From positions 1 to 64,000 of the forward strand of contig JAOASS010000016.1 of NCBI GenBank assembly GCA_030158485.1: a DNA stretch of 64,000 nt, in the 5' to 3' direction. A program made the position numbers and the translations under genes. How positions within the stretch are numbered: position 1 is the stretch's first letter; each line of letters begins with the position of its first letter. Positions 16,086 through 24,093 of this stretch are shown here, in pieces. Below the pieces are notes generated by a model that had not been told where the DNA came from, did no database searches, and saw only the letters and a list, made by a program, of their open reading frames with translations. Origin of the DNA: Pseudobdellovibrionaceae bacterium (GTDB lineage Bacteria > Bdellovibrionota > Bdellovibrionia > Bdellovibrionales > Bdellovibrionaceae).

Positions 16086-17354
16086 TTAAATAATTCGATA
16101 ATCTTTTAAGCCACTAATTGTATTTTCGCTGACCACTTTTAATACGACAATGGCAGGAATTGCAAGCACAACACCTGCGGCACCAAAGAGCATAGAGCCT
16201 GCCAAGAGTCCTAAAATAATAACAAGTGGATGTAGATTAACAGCACTTCCTAAAACAACAGGCTGGAAAACCATATTATCTAGAAGATGAACAAAAATAT
16301 TCACCAAAATTACAGCAATCGCAGCATTATCGATATTAACAAATGGAATAAGGGGACTCAGATCTTCTGCAATGAGAACATAAATAATACTTGCAGCCAA
16401 GCCAACGACCGTTCCTAAAAATGGAATAACTGTGGCAACTCCGGTAAGAACCCCAATAATCAAGGAAACTTTAAATGAAATTCCAACTAACCAAAGCCCA
16501 ATCACCATTGAAATTGCAACAAGCGCGCATTCCATTGAAATGCCACGAAGATACTTTCCAATAGCTCCATCAACTTTTTCTTGTAGTGTTAAGGCGAGTT
16601 CGAAATATCGATTGGGTACAAGCTTGATAAAGTATTGAGCAATAGCGCCATCATCTAACAAGAAAAATATAAAAATGATCGGCATTAAGAGCCAAACAGA
16701 CAGAGTTCCTAATAAATAAATTAAAAGTGAGGGCTCGTTTGATTTGGCGGCGGCAGGGGCATCTGTATTGGCCGCTAAATTTTCTTTTTTATCATTTTTA
16801 TTGGGGATCTTTTTTGTATTCGCAAGATAGTATTGATAATAAACTTCAGATACCGGTTCGTAGCCTTCAACTCCATTCTTAAACTTCATAAAAGTTTCAC
16901 TTTGCTCTGGAGAAAGTTGCAAGTATTTGTTAATTCCACTTCGAATCGGGTCTACGTCATGGGCAATTAAGTTATAAATTGAATGACCTTTTCCTGTGAG
17001 GGGATCAATTCCCATAATTTTTTCAAATTTTTCATTAAATTTGTATTTGAGTCGAACTTGAAGCTCTAAGTTTTCTTTTTGATTTGGTATGTTGTCTTGA
17101 ACAAAGCTAATTCCAAGTAGAAGTGATCCTGTTAAGAGAGAAAAAATGAATGCTGCTCGAATAGGTTCTGGTAGCCAATGATATTTAAAAGCTGTTTTCA
17201 AAGGACGAAATAAGTAAGCCAACAAAATTCCTATTGTTGCGGGTAATATCATCGGCCTAAGTGACCAAATTAAGAATACCAAAATGCTCGTAACGGCTAC
17301 CGCGACAAGAGTATAAAAAAAGATGGCTCGAAAGCGTCTATTAGAATCTTTCAT
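16086..17354 (-). CDS. AI-2E/PerM-family membrane transporter
   Basis: 422 residues with about eight membrane segments and the family core in the C-terminal half (GVATVIPFLGTVVGLAASIIYVLI..., DNMVFQPVVLGSAVNLHPLVIILGLLAGSMLFGAAGVVLAIPAIVVLK). The family includes TqsA (autoinducer-2 export), PerM and YdiK, and some members are Na+/H+ antiporters, so the substrate cannot be named. The loop between the second and third segments is long and charged (about residues 80-200, containing an Ala/Asn/Lys-rich run), more than is usual. The start directly follows the stop of the cyclic-nucleotide-binding gene (TAAATG), so the two are translated together. Confidence 0.88.
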   Translation of the reverse strand: MKDSNRRFRAIFFYTLVAVAVTSILVFLIWSLRPMILPATIGILLAYLFRPLKTAFKYHWLPEPIRAAFIFSLLTGSLLLGISFVQDNIPNQKENLELQVRLKYKFNEKFEKIMGIDPLTGKGHSIYNLIAHDVDPIRSGINKYLQLSPEQSETFMKFKNGVEGYEPVSEVYYQYYLANTKKIPNKNDKKENLAANTDAPAAAKSNEPSLLIYLLGTLSVWLLMPIIFIFFLLDDGAIAQYFIKLVPNRYFELALTLQEKVDGAIGKYLRGISMECALVAISMVIGLWLVGISFKVSLIIGVLTGVATVIPFLGTVVGLAASIIYVLIAEDLSPLIPFVNIDNAAIAVILVNIFVHLLDNMVFQPVVLGSAVNLHPLVIILGLLAGSMLFGAAGVVLAIPAIVVLKVVSENTISGLKDYRII

Positions 17355-17876
17355 TTAGGCGACTTTCCGAGTTGTTTCAACCTGACGGTTAGTGGCTTTT
17401 AAGCGCTCTCCGATAACCCATGCTAAAGTTCGATAGATTTTACTAGCGATTTGAGGATCTTCTTTTTCTAAAGTGATCAGATCGCCTCTAAAAAGAGCGT
17501 ATGTTTCAGTTGGCTTTGTGGCTCGTGCTGATGCCGATCTTGGGGAGCTATCTAACAATGCAAGTTCGCCTAAGAACTCTCCGGATTTGATTGTTGCTAA
17601 TTGATTTGAATTTTCTTTGCCAGTAGAATTTTCAACTACGATTTCGCCTCGCCCGATAATAAAAAGAGCTGCTGCTGGATGGTTAACTTCAAAAAGATAT
17701 TCATCTTCTTCATAGCGTCGTTCATGTAAATAGAGTGCTAAAGTTTTGAGTTGTTTTTGAGTCAAGTCTTCAAAAAATGGAATTGTTTTCAAAAATTGAT
17801 TTCTTGATACTTCAGCGGGCTTTCGTTTTCTAAAAATCATTCCCCAAAAAACATTAATTGATTTTTTTTCCTGCAT
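17355..17876 (-). CDS. Cyclic-nucleotide-binding domain protein
   Basis: 173 residues with one CRP-like cNMP-binding domain at about 35-150. FFEDLTQKQLKTLALYLHERRYEEDEYLF begins it, and the phosphate-binding cassette is GEFLGELALLDSSPRSASARATKPTETYALFRGDLITL with the key Glu and Arg. There is no HTH, so it is not a CRP-type regulator by itself. It may gate or regulate the AI-2E-family membrane protein with which it shares a TAAATG junction. The ligand (cAMP, cGMP or other) is not determined. Confidence 0.88.
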   Translation of the reverse strand: MQEKKSINVFWGMIFRKRKPAEVSRNQFLKTIPFFEDLTQKQLKTLALYLHERRYEEDEYLFEVNHPAAALFIIGRGEIVVENSTGKENSNQLATIKSGEFLGELALLDSSPRSASARATKPTETYALFRGDLITLEKEDPQIASKIYRTLAWVIGERLKATNRQVETTRKVA

Positions 17877-17879
17877 AAC

Positions 17880-17914
17880 AACCTCTAATTTTTTATCGGT
17901 ATATAAAATTAGGT
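17880..17914 (-). promoter_or_regulatory. Hairpin over the ribosome site of the cNMP gene
   Basis: On the minus strand AACCTAATTTT can pair with AAAATTAGAGGTT, with one bulge and a loop of about 12 bases. The 3' arm contains the AGAGG ribosome site, just before the ATG at 17876. This would make translation of the cNMP-binding/transporter pair structure-dependent. It is AT-rich, so stability is moderate. Confidence 0.35.
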
Positions 17915-18052
17915 TTTAGACTGGCTTTAGGTCGTGTTCCGTTTTTTTTAAATTAAAAAATGATCAAAATCTTAAATCGAGATGGTTTTGACAAATAGCA
18001 TAGTTCTATTTCACCCCTTTGTTAAAAAAAAGTTGGGGAAATCTGCTACACG

Positions 18053-18078
18053 TTAATCATTCATATGTGGAAGATTAA
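18053..18078 (+). promoter_or_regulatory. Possible enhancer-binding inverted repeat
   Basis: TTAATC (18053-18058) and GATTAA (18073-18078) form an inverted repeat separated by 14 bp with CATATG near its centre. It sits about 25 bp upstream of the -24/-12 promoter. Sigma-54 activators usually bind 80-150 bp upstream, so the position is unusually close and the role is uncertain. Confidence 0.25.
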
Positions 18079-18100
18079 TGGTTTAGTCGAAAATTTTTTA

Positions 18101-18115
18101 TGGCACTTAAGTTGC
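18101..18115 (+). promoter_or_regulatory. Sigma-54 (-24/-12) promoter
   Basis: TGGCAC-N5-TTGC, followed by T, matches the RpoN consensus exactly, including the 10-bp gap between GG and GC. Transcription would start near 18127, giving a leader of about 33 bases with GGAGG before the ATG at 18160. Activation would need an AAA+ enhancer-binding protein; none is encoded in this window. Confidence 0.75.
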
Positions 18116-18159
18116 TTCATGACCATTCAAACATTTCATCCCATTGGAGGGTTCGGATT

Positions 18160-18765
18160 ATGAAAAGCGTAACTAGTCGATATGGTAAACTCATTTTAAC
18201 ATCAGCAGCATTTTTATTCACAGTGGCCTGTAGTAACAGTAGCGGTAGTGGAGGAAAAATTGCTTCAGCACCTGTGCAGCCTTCAGAAGTTGACCAGTCG
18301 GGGATGGATCAATCTGGTATGCCTTTAGCGCATTCCGATGTCAGTGGTGTAGAAGTCACTGCTGGCCAAGTTTCTCAAGGTGAAACAGCGCGAAGTCTTC
18401 CGGAAATTTATGCAGCATATCCAGTCTTAGCATCTCGCGCGATGTTTTTAGGCACAATTACTCGTGTTGTTGAAACTGATGCTGGAACTTTAGATATGTA
18501 CGCAGGTGATTCGCTTGTCATGACACTTGAGTGGAGTGGTGCTTTAAATCGCTACATGGTTAAAAATAGTATTAATGGATTTGAAGCAGATTCTATTTTA
18601 AGGACAATCGGTGACGGTGAACAAGATCAAGGAACAGCTATCGAAAAACTGAACTTTGTCACATCTGCTTGCCGCGATGGAGAACAAGAACAAGATCAGG
18701 ATAAAGAACAAGATCAGGATAAAGAACAAGATCAGGATAAAGAACAAGATCAAGATAAAAAATAG
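18160..18765 (+). CDS. Lipoprotein with C-terminal EQDQDK repeats
   Basis: 201 residues from ATG 18160, which has GGAGG upstream; an in-frame ATG at 18100 lies over the sigma-54 promoter and is rejected. The lipobox is FTVACS with the lipid Cys at about 25. A Ser/Gly linker with SGMDQSGM follows, then a compact domain of unknown family (about 75-180: SLPEIYAAYPVLASRAMFLGTITRVVETDAGTLDMYAGDSLVMTLEW). The protein ends in four six-residue EQDQDK repeats, a strongly charged tail. It is monocistronic with its own sigma-54-like promoter. Abundant envelope lipoprotein is my guess. Confidence 0.75.
   Translation: MKSVTSRYGKLILTSAAFLFTVACSNSSGSGGKIASAPVQPSEVDQSGMDQSGMPLAHSDVSGVEVTAGQVSQGETARSLPEIYAAYPVLASRAMFLGTITRVVETDAGTLDMYAGDSLVMTLEWSGALNRYMVKNSINGFEADSILRTIGDGEQDQGTAIEKLNFVTSACRDGEQEQDQDKEQDQDKEQDQDKEQDQDKK
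18688..18759 (+). repeat. In-frame 18-bp tandem repeat, four copies
   Basis: Unit GAACAAGATCAGGATAAA occurs at 18688, 18706, 18724 and 18742, the last with one substitution (CAAGAT for CAGGAT). It encodes EQDQDK. The unit length is a multiple of three, so copy-number change would alter tail length without shifting frame. Confidence 0.95.
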
Positions 18766-18797
18766 ACAGAAGTTTAAATATTCTACGCGGCTCTCAC

Positions 18798-18826
18798 AAG
18801 AGGCGATCTTAAAAGGGTCGCCTCTT
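18798..18826 (+). terminator. Strong hairpin after the EQDQDK lipoprotein gene
   Basis: AAGAGGCGA (18798-18806) pairs with TCGCCTCTT (18818-18826), extended by weaker pairs to a loop of about 6 bases. No T tract follows; the next bases are ATAATATAAAG. It may be a transcript-stabilising 3' stem or an imperfect terminator between two lipoprotein genes. Confidence 0.5.
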
Positions 18827-18847
18827 ATAATATAAAGAGTTTAAGTC

Positions 18848-19645
18848 ATGAAATATCATTTTTCGATTTTTTTTGCTTCAATGGTTTTAATTTTATTGTT
18901 TGGTTGTGATCACTCAAGTTCGTCTATTAAAAAACTTAATCCTGAGATGCCAGTTTTGAGTGAGCAAAATACAAACCGCCATGGTTGTTTAAATATCCAA
19001 GCATTTCAGTCTCTTTTTCATTCAAATTTTCCAAGTCTCGAAGTGACAACCGATTTTAAGCCCGATGTTCAAATGGCACAAAATAAAATACTTTTTCACA
19101 CCCATGCAGCCTTTGACGTCAAAAAGTCCGTTACCGCCAATATTGAATTATTAAATCGACCTATCCAAATAGACTGTCAATCAGTGAGGGCTTCCACTGC
19201 ATCAGGCGAAACGCTTGAATATAAAATTACTGAGGGCACTACAAGTTCAATTTTTTTAGAAATTGAAAACTTTAAAGATTTTCAAAAACAAAATTATCGA
19301 ATAAAAAATTTAGCTGAAAAATTACATCCCATTCAATATGAAATAAAAATTATAGATGAGAAGCATTTTCGCGTATCGATCACCTACAAATCATTTGATG
19401 CCCATTGCCGAGATCAAAATATTTTTACTTCAAAAATTCAAAAAGATTTTTACTGGGCGGCCTCAAAAGAAGAATGGCCTGATCTGATTGAAATATCCCG
19501 ATCTTTTTATAAAAATTATTTATCAACTATTGCTGTAGACGAAGTCGTCAATTCGGGGGATGATTATATTTCTATAAGCTTAATTAAGCTTATAGACCTT
19601 GAAAGTCGAGAATTAACAGAAGACTTATCAAAATGCGTTTTATAA
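18848..19645 (+). CDS. Lipoprotein of unknown family
   Basis: 265 residues with lipobox LILLFGCDHSSSS (lipid Cys about residue 20). The rest is a mixed alpha/beta sequence with four or five Cys (GCLNIQ, IDCQSV, AHCRDQ, SKCVL), perhaps disulphide-bonded in the periplasm. I recognise no domain. Its last 13 bases overlap the start of the subtilisin-like gene. That coupling makes a dedicated inhibitor, chaperone or propeptide-like partner for the protease a reasonable guess, not shown. Confidence 0.7.
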   Translation: MKYHFSIFFASMVLILLFGCDHSSSSIKKLNPEMPVLSEQNTNRHGCLNIQAFQSLFHSNFPSLEVTTDFKPDVQMAQNKILFHTHAAFDVKKSVTANIELLNRPIQIDCQSVRASTASGETLEYKITEGTTSSIFLEIENFKDFQKQNYRIKNLAEKLHPIQYEIKIIDEKHFRVSITYKSFDAHCRDQNIFTSKIQKDFYWAASKEEWPDLIEISRSFYKNYLSTIAVDEVVNSGDDYISISLIKLIDLESRELTEDLSKCVL

Positions 19646-20805
19646 ATTGGATCGGTACGTTCAGTTTTTTTATAATCAGTATGCAGTTAGCCGCTTGTGG
19701 GTCAAAATCAAATAAGTATAAAGAGTCAGCCATCAATGCTTGTAGAAGTCATAAAGTTGAAAATCAATTTATTGTGCATTGGTACGATGCTCAACCAAGT
19801 CTTGTTATTGCTCCAGATATTAAGAGTTTTATCGATCAACATGAAAGTAAAATTAATTATATCGAGCCTAACTATTATCTTAGAATTCAAGGTCAGTTTA
19901 AATCAGTTCGACTGGAAAGAGCTTTAAGTGCTTATAAAGTATTAAATGAAATTGGCGCGCTGAGCGCATGGAGAAAGGGGTATTTGGGACAAAATAAAGT
20001 CGTTGCGGTGATTGATTCGGGAATTGATATTAAGCATCCTAAGTTACGAAAAAATATTTTTAAAAATCCAATCGATTCAACCGAAAATAATTTTGATGAA
20101 GATCAAAATGGTTTGATTGATGATGTTACGGGTTGGAATTTTTCTTTAAATAGGAATAAAATTATTGATGAAATTGGCCACGGTACTTCAATAGCTGGAA
20201 TTATAACAGGCCAAGATATGTCCGGTGAATCACTTGGAATTGCCCCTCAAGCTAAAATTTTACCTCTTGATATTATGTCTGGATCAATAGGAAATGAATA
20301 TGATGCGAAGCTGGCAGTTGATTACTCAGTTGATATGAAAGTTAATATTATTAATAATAGTTGGACTATTACTTGTTCAGATTTTTTATCTTCAACTTTT
20401 AAACAATACGAAAATGAAAATATTATTTTTATCAATTCAGCAGGGAATGTGCCAATTGATATTTTCCAAAATCGTGTCATGCTTGCGTCTTTAGATTTGG
20501 CAAACTTTCTTAACGTAGGCTCAACTAATTTATATGGGCGGTTGTCTTCTTTTAGTGGATTTGGAAAAACAATCAATATTTGGGCTCCGGGCGAACAGGT
20601 CCCAGTTCTGTCAGTTGAAAATGGTATTCAGGCGGCAACAAAAGCTTCTGGCACAAGTGTTTCAGCTGCAATCATGTCTGGAGCTGCTGCTGTCATCTGG
20701 AGCGCGCACCCGAATGAAAGTGCGCTCCAGATCGTATCCCGAATTATTGACAGAGCAAATTTAATTCAAGGAAAAAATTTTATATCAATTGATCATTCTC
20801 TTTAA
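19633..20805 (+). CDS. Subtilisin-like (S8) serine protease lipoprotein
   Basis: 390 residues. Lipobox is MQLAACG (Cys22). A short inhibitor-I9-like propeptide lies at about 35-85 (NQFIVHW...INYIEPNYYL). The catalytic domain has Asp128 (VAVIDSGID), His183 (GHGTSIAG), oxyanion Asn272 (NSAGN) and Ser342 (SGTSVSAAIMSG), so all triad residues are present. The His motif reads GTSIAG rather than the usual GTHVAG. It is smaller than typical secreted subtilases and is anchored to a membrane. It overlaps the upstream lipoprotein gene by 13 bp and the convergent second subtilase by 4 bp. Confidence 0.9.
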   Translation: MRFINWIGTFSFFIISMQLAACGSKSNKYKESAINACRSHKVENQFIVHWYDAQPSLVIAPDIKSFIDQHESKINYIEPNYYLRIQGQFKSVRLERALSAYKVLNEIGALSAWRKGYLGQNKVVAVIDSGIDIKHPKLRKNIFKNPIDSTENNFDEDQNGLIDDVTGWNFSLNRNKIIDEIGHGTSIAGIITGQDMSGESLGIAPQAKILPLDIMSGSIGNEYDAKLAVDYSVDMKVNIINNSWTITCSDFLSSTFKQYENENIIFINSAGNVPIDIFQNRVMLASLDLANFLNVGSTNLYGRLSSFSGFGKTINIWAPGEQVPVLSVENGIQAATKASGTSVSAAIMSGAAAVIWSAHPNESALQIVSRIIDRANLIQGKNFISIDHSL

Positions 20806-22286
20806 TAACAACCAGTTAAATCCATGCTTATATTTGCTGCCATTGAGACTGCTTTCAGTGAATTTATTTTTCCTCCGGATAAAATCTTATTTTTTAATGA
20901 AATAATCGGGTCAACTGAACTTGAAATAATAGCTTTTACTTGCTGATAAGTCAGACTAGGATTTGCCGATTTCACTAAAACTGCAAGGCCTGTCACGAGC
21001 GGGGCAGCCATGGATGTCCCACTCATTTTCATATAACTATTACCAGTCACTGTTGATAAAATGGAAGAGCCAGGTGCTGCAACATCAACTAATTTTTTAC
21101 TGTAGTTAGAAAATTTTGTTAAATTGTTATCAGCTTTTGAGGCTGCAACTCTAATAATGTTAGTCTCAGTAAAAGCAGCTGGATAATAAGCTTTTTGTGC
21201 GATATCGAAGCCTGTTCCATTGATTCCATTTCCGGCGGCTACTATAAATAGAACTCCTGCTTTTTCTGCTCTTTTAATTGCAGATTCGAGTGCTTGAGAT
21301 CGACTTGTTGAGCCCCAGCTATTGTTTATTGCAAAGACTTTCTTTTTAACGGCATAATCAATTGCCTTAATCGCGTTGGAAGTGCTACCAGAACCATCGT
21401 TTCCAATAAACTTAAGTGCCATCAATTTTACTTTCTGTGCTCCGCCGTAGATGCCTTTTGTCGTACTTCCAGAAGCGCCAATAATTCCTGCGACATGCGT
21501 TCCATGATTAGAGCTTGTTGTTGTCATGGGATTTGAGTTGCCGCTGACAAAGTTCCAACCATAGATATCGTCTACAAATCCATTTTCATCATCATCGCGA
21601 TTATTCCCAGGAATCTCTTGCGAATTCATCCAAATATTTGATTGTAAATCTTTGTGTCTATAATCGATACCTGAGTCCACGACAGCGACAACTATTTCTT
21701 CAGATCCTAGAGTAAACTTCCAAGCAGATTGTGATTGAATATTGGAGTGGTGCCACTGAGGTGTGCTGAGGGTCTCATTCGAATCGTCTGTGGAATTTTG
21801 AAAATTTACTTCTTCATCGTTGGGAATTAAGAAAAGTGGATAATCAGGCTCTACGAATTTAAAATTTCTTTCTTGTGCTATTTTTTGAATGAGTTCTTTT
21901 TTTGTATTTTCATCGCCTTTTATATCAAAAGAAAATGTATTTCTCCCGACATTTTTCAAATGAACTCCTGATACAATATAATCATGGACTGGTTTTCCGC
22001 TAGGAGGCAGTCCTGATTCTATTAAATCGGTTTCATCTTCAAACTCAATAATGTAGGAATCAATTTGAGAATCAATTGTGATACTTTTAGATTCCTGCGG
22101 GAAAGCTTGTTCTGAAGAATGTGTTTGTAGATTTTGAATCGAATTGCATGCTAGCTCTTCGTTGCTTGTATTTTTATTTTCTGATCCAGGCGCACAAGCC
22201 ATAATTTGACTGATCAGAAGTAGTGAAGCAAGAGCTCCTATTTTTTTGAAATATTTTTTTTTATAGTTTTTAAAGATAGATTGCAT
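20802..22286 (-). CDS. Subtilisin-like (S8) serine protease lipoprotein
   Basis: 494 residues from ATG 22286, which has AAGGGGA upstream; the longer frame to 22367 is not needed. Lipobox QIMACAPG puts the lipid Cys at 31. An I9-like propeptide is at about 75-150 (SYIIEFEDETDLIESG...FVEPDYPLFL). The catalytic residues are Asp204 (AVVDSGIDYRH), His261 (NHGTHVAGIIGASG), Asn353 (VAAGNG) and Ser425 (MSGTSMAAPLVTG). An acidic DDDENGFVDD loop looks like a calcium site. It is a full-length, presumably active lipid-anchored subtilase, convergent with a shorter paralogue. Confidence 0.93.
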   Translation of the reverse strand: MQSIFKNYKKKYFKKIGALASLLLISQIMACAPGSENKNTSNEELACNSIQNLQTHSSEQAFPQESKSITIDSQIDSYIIEFEDETDLIESGLPPSGKPVHDYIVSGVHLKNVGRNTFSFDIKGDENTKKELIQKIAQERNFKFVEPDYPLFLIPNDEEVNFQNSTDDSNETLSTPQWHHSNIQSQSAWKFTLGSEEIVVAVVDSGIDYRHKDLQSNIWMNSQEIPGNNRDDDENGFVDDIYGWNFVSGNSNPMTTTSSNHGTHVAGIIGASGSTTKGIYGGAQKVKLMALKFIGNDGSGSTSNAIKAIDYAVKKKVFAINNSWGSTSRSQALESAIKRAEKAGVLFIVAAGNGINGTGFDIAQKAYYPAAFTETNIIRVAASKADNNLTKFSNYSKKLVDVAAPGSSILSTVTGNSYMKMSGTSMAAPLVTGLAVLVKSANPSLTYQQVKAIISSSVDPIISLKNKILSGGKINSLKAVSMAANISMDLTGCY

Positions 22287-22502
22287 TTGTTCCCCTTTCA
22301 AAAACGCTAACAGCATTTGTGAAACGGCAACAAAGTTATTTGTTATTTTGCAAAGAAAACCGGACAATAAAATGCGAATAATCCAAAAATGCCCCGTGAT
22401 TTTTGAATGTGACTCATGATTATTGAGCAGATGCTAAAAATAAATTAAGAGTATTCATCGATTTTAAAAAATATTTTACGTCTCAGTCACAGCTCATGAT
22501 TG

Positions 22503-23975
22503 TTATTGAATTGCTGTTTCATTAGTTTCAATTTCTTCTTCGTCAGCCATGCCATCTTCTGTCGGAGGCTTGCTGGCCAATGCGCTGGCATTCAGTAGCG
22601 CATTGGTAATAGTTGCTAAAACAAAGCCACGTGCAGAAGCGGATCGCGCTTGTTGAGCGATTTCGGATGTCATCATTCCATCCTGGGCTTTCCAAATTAT
22701 TTCTTGTGATCTTAGCTTCGCATCTTCGCGAGAAAAAGCTTGTGCGCCATCTTGAAAGCTCCAAATAAAATCAGGAGTCTTTTTTGCGTACCATTCCCCG
22801 CCGACAACGTTATAATTTTCGTCCAGTTCGAGATCATAAACAAAAGTCATTTTTTTTGTTCTGATAAAGCTTGTAATGCCGATTGTGGGCTCCGTAAGAG
22901 CTGGATGAAAAGTATCCATAGTAATTCCGACAATATATTGAGCCCTTGGACTTCTGAAAGATTTAAAAGGATCTGATTTTAAATCAGACAGGGATCTGAT
23001 TGCTGAATTTAAATTATGTGTTGGGATAAAAGTTTTTGGATCAAAATAATGGTAGTCGTACCCCGTGATTGGGTAGTTCCAAACTTCAGTACCGTTTGAG
23101 GAATCCATCACGAAGCTTCTGTTATTTAAGCCGACTTTGTTAACAATAGCTAAATGCCAGCTCATAGGATTTGAGTCTAAGCAGGAAGGCTCAAGGGGTC
23201 TCAAGTACGAATCTCGATCTACTATATCTTGGCGGCAGCGGTCACCTGCTCGATGGGATCTGGGGGATGAAGTCGCCCAAAGCCAAGACATGAGGCCTTT
23301 GATATCATGTGCATGAAAAGTGATAGAGTGCTGACCTGAAACATCTTTTAATGTGACTGGTGAGTGAGGTGAAGTTGGAATCATGTGAGTGACGGCGGCC
23401 CATCCGTGACAAATTCCCGTCCAAGTAGCAACGCTGCCCTCAGTTTGGTAATCACGTAATCCTTTTTCCCACATGAAATGAGATAAAGTCCAATTAGAAT
23501 CTCCAATCAGAAGATCATACTTCTCAGCCGGAGAGAGTTCATTTATTCGACCAGTGTTAATAAATGTTAAAGCAGGATTGAGGCTGTAATTTTGATAGTT
23601 TTCTATAAAGTTTTTCGACTTCGTGCTATTTGGGCTTGCGTAGCGAAAACTTAAAATACCTTTATGGATTGGCCAATAGGAACCTGACCAGGGTTCAAAA
23701 CCAGATTGACCTTTTGTTAAGCCTTGGGCCTGCATCCAACTGATATTGACTGTGTAATTCAAATTTTGAAGAAATACTTTGAAATCATCGTGAGCGGAGG
23801 GTTCTGAGTTAGGGTAAATTTTTTCAGCTTTTGTGTTAAGGGTCAAAAGCAGCGTGGCGATCAAAATAAATTGACTTAAAAAAAATTCTTTAGAAGTTTT
23901 TTTTTGTGCGTTGAATAGAGTGAATTTTAATTTTAAATAAAACGGTGATTTTCGCAAGATTCCCCCAAGAGTCAC
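22503..23975 (-). CDS. Transglutaminase-elicitor (GP42-like) secreted protein
   Basis: 490 residues. An N-terminal export signal (FILIATLLLTLNTKA) ends near residue 50. A papain-like transglutaminase core follows with Cys189 (TGICHGWAAV), His274 (MSWHLAIVNKVG) and Asp291 (VMDSSNGTEVW). It matches what I know of the TGase_elicitor family, named for Phytophthora cell-wall transglutaminase GP42, which cross-links proteins through Gln-Lys bonds. Residues 298-310 (VWNYPITGYDYHY) align with the plant-recognised Pep-13 motif. The C-terminal tail is acidic (about 470-490). GTG 23975 and TTG 23957 are both possible starts; the second has GGGGGA close upstream. Monocistronic. Confidence 0.82.
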   Translation of the reverse strand: MTLGGILRKSPFYLKLKFTLFNAQKKTSKEFFLSQFILIATLLLTLNTKAEKIYPNSEPSAHDDFKVFLQNLNYTVNISWMQAQGLTKGQSGFEPWSGSYWPIHKGILSFRYASPNSTKSKNFIENYQNYSLNPALTFINTGRINELSPAEKYDLLIGDSNWTLSHFMWEKGLRDYQTEGSVATWTGICHGWAAVTHMIPTSPHSPVTLKDVSGQHSITFHAHDIKGLMSWLWATSSPRSHRAGDRCRQDIVDRDSYLRPLEPSCLDSNPMSWHLAIVNKVGLNNRSFVMDSSNGTEVWNYPITGYDYHYFDPKTFIPTHNLNSAIRSLSDLKSDPFKSFRSPRAQYIVGITMDTFHPALTEPTIGITSFIRTKKMTFVYDLELDENYNVVGGEWYAKKTPDFIWSFQDGAQAFSREDAKLRSQEIIWKAQDGMMTSEIAQQARSASARGFVLATITNALLNASALASKPPTEDGMADEEEIETNETAIQ

Positions 23976-24093
23976 CCGAATAATCGATGACGGCTCTGCT
24001 TGGGTGCAAAGTTTGTTCCTTAGCCTGAGCTACAAAATATGAACTTGTGAAGTCGTGAAGTCCCTTTTCGCCGTTTGAAGTTATCTCAAAAAG

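Noticed and set aside
18100-18159. Extended N terminus for the EQDQDK lipoprotein
   Set aside because: The region contains the sigma-54 promoter, and the lipoprotein signal is complete from ATG 18160 with GGAGG upstream.
18688-18759. Short regular repeats that might be a CRISPR array
   Set aside because: The units are 18 bp, directly adjacent with no spacers, and lie in frame inside a lipoprotein gene.
20699-20731. GC-rich hairpin near the end of the first subtilase gene
   Set aside because: It lies well inside the coding sequence, has no T tract after it, and the arms (GAGCGCGCAC and GTGCGCTC) do not pair fully.
22380-22502. Near-repeat CTCATGATT(A/G)TTATTGA-like strings at about 22414 and 22493
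   Set aside because: Only about 9 exact bases are shared in an AT-rich gap, with no sign of a regulatory or mobile role.
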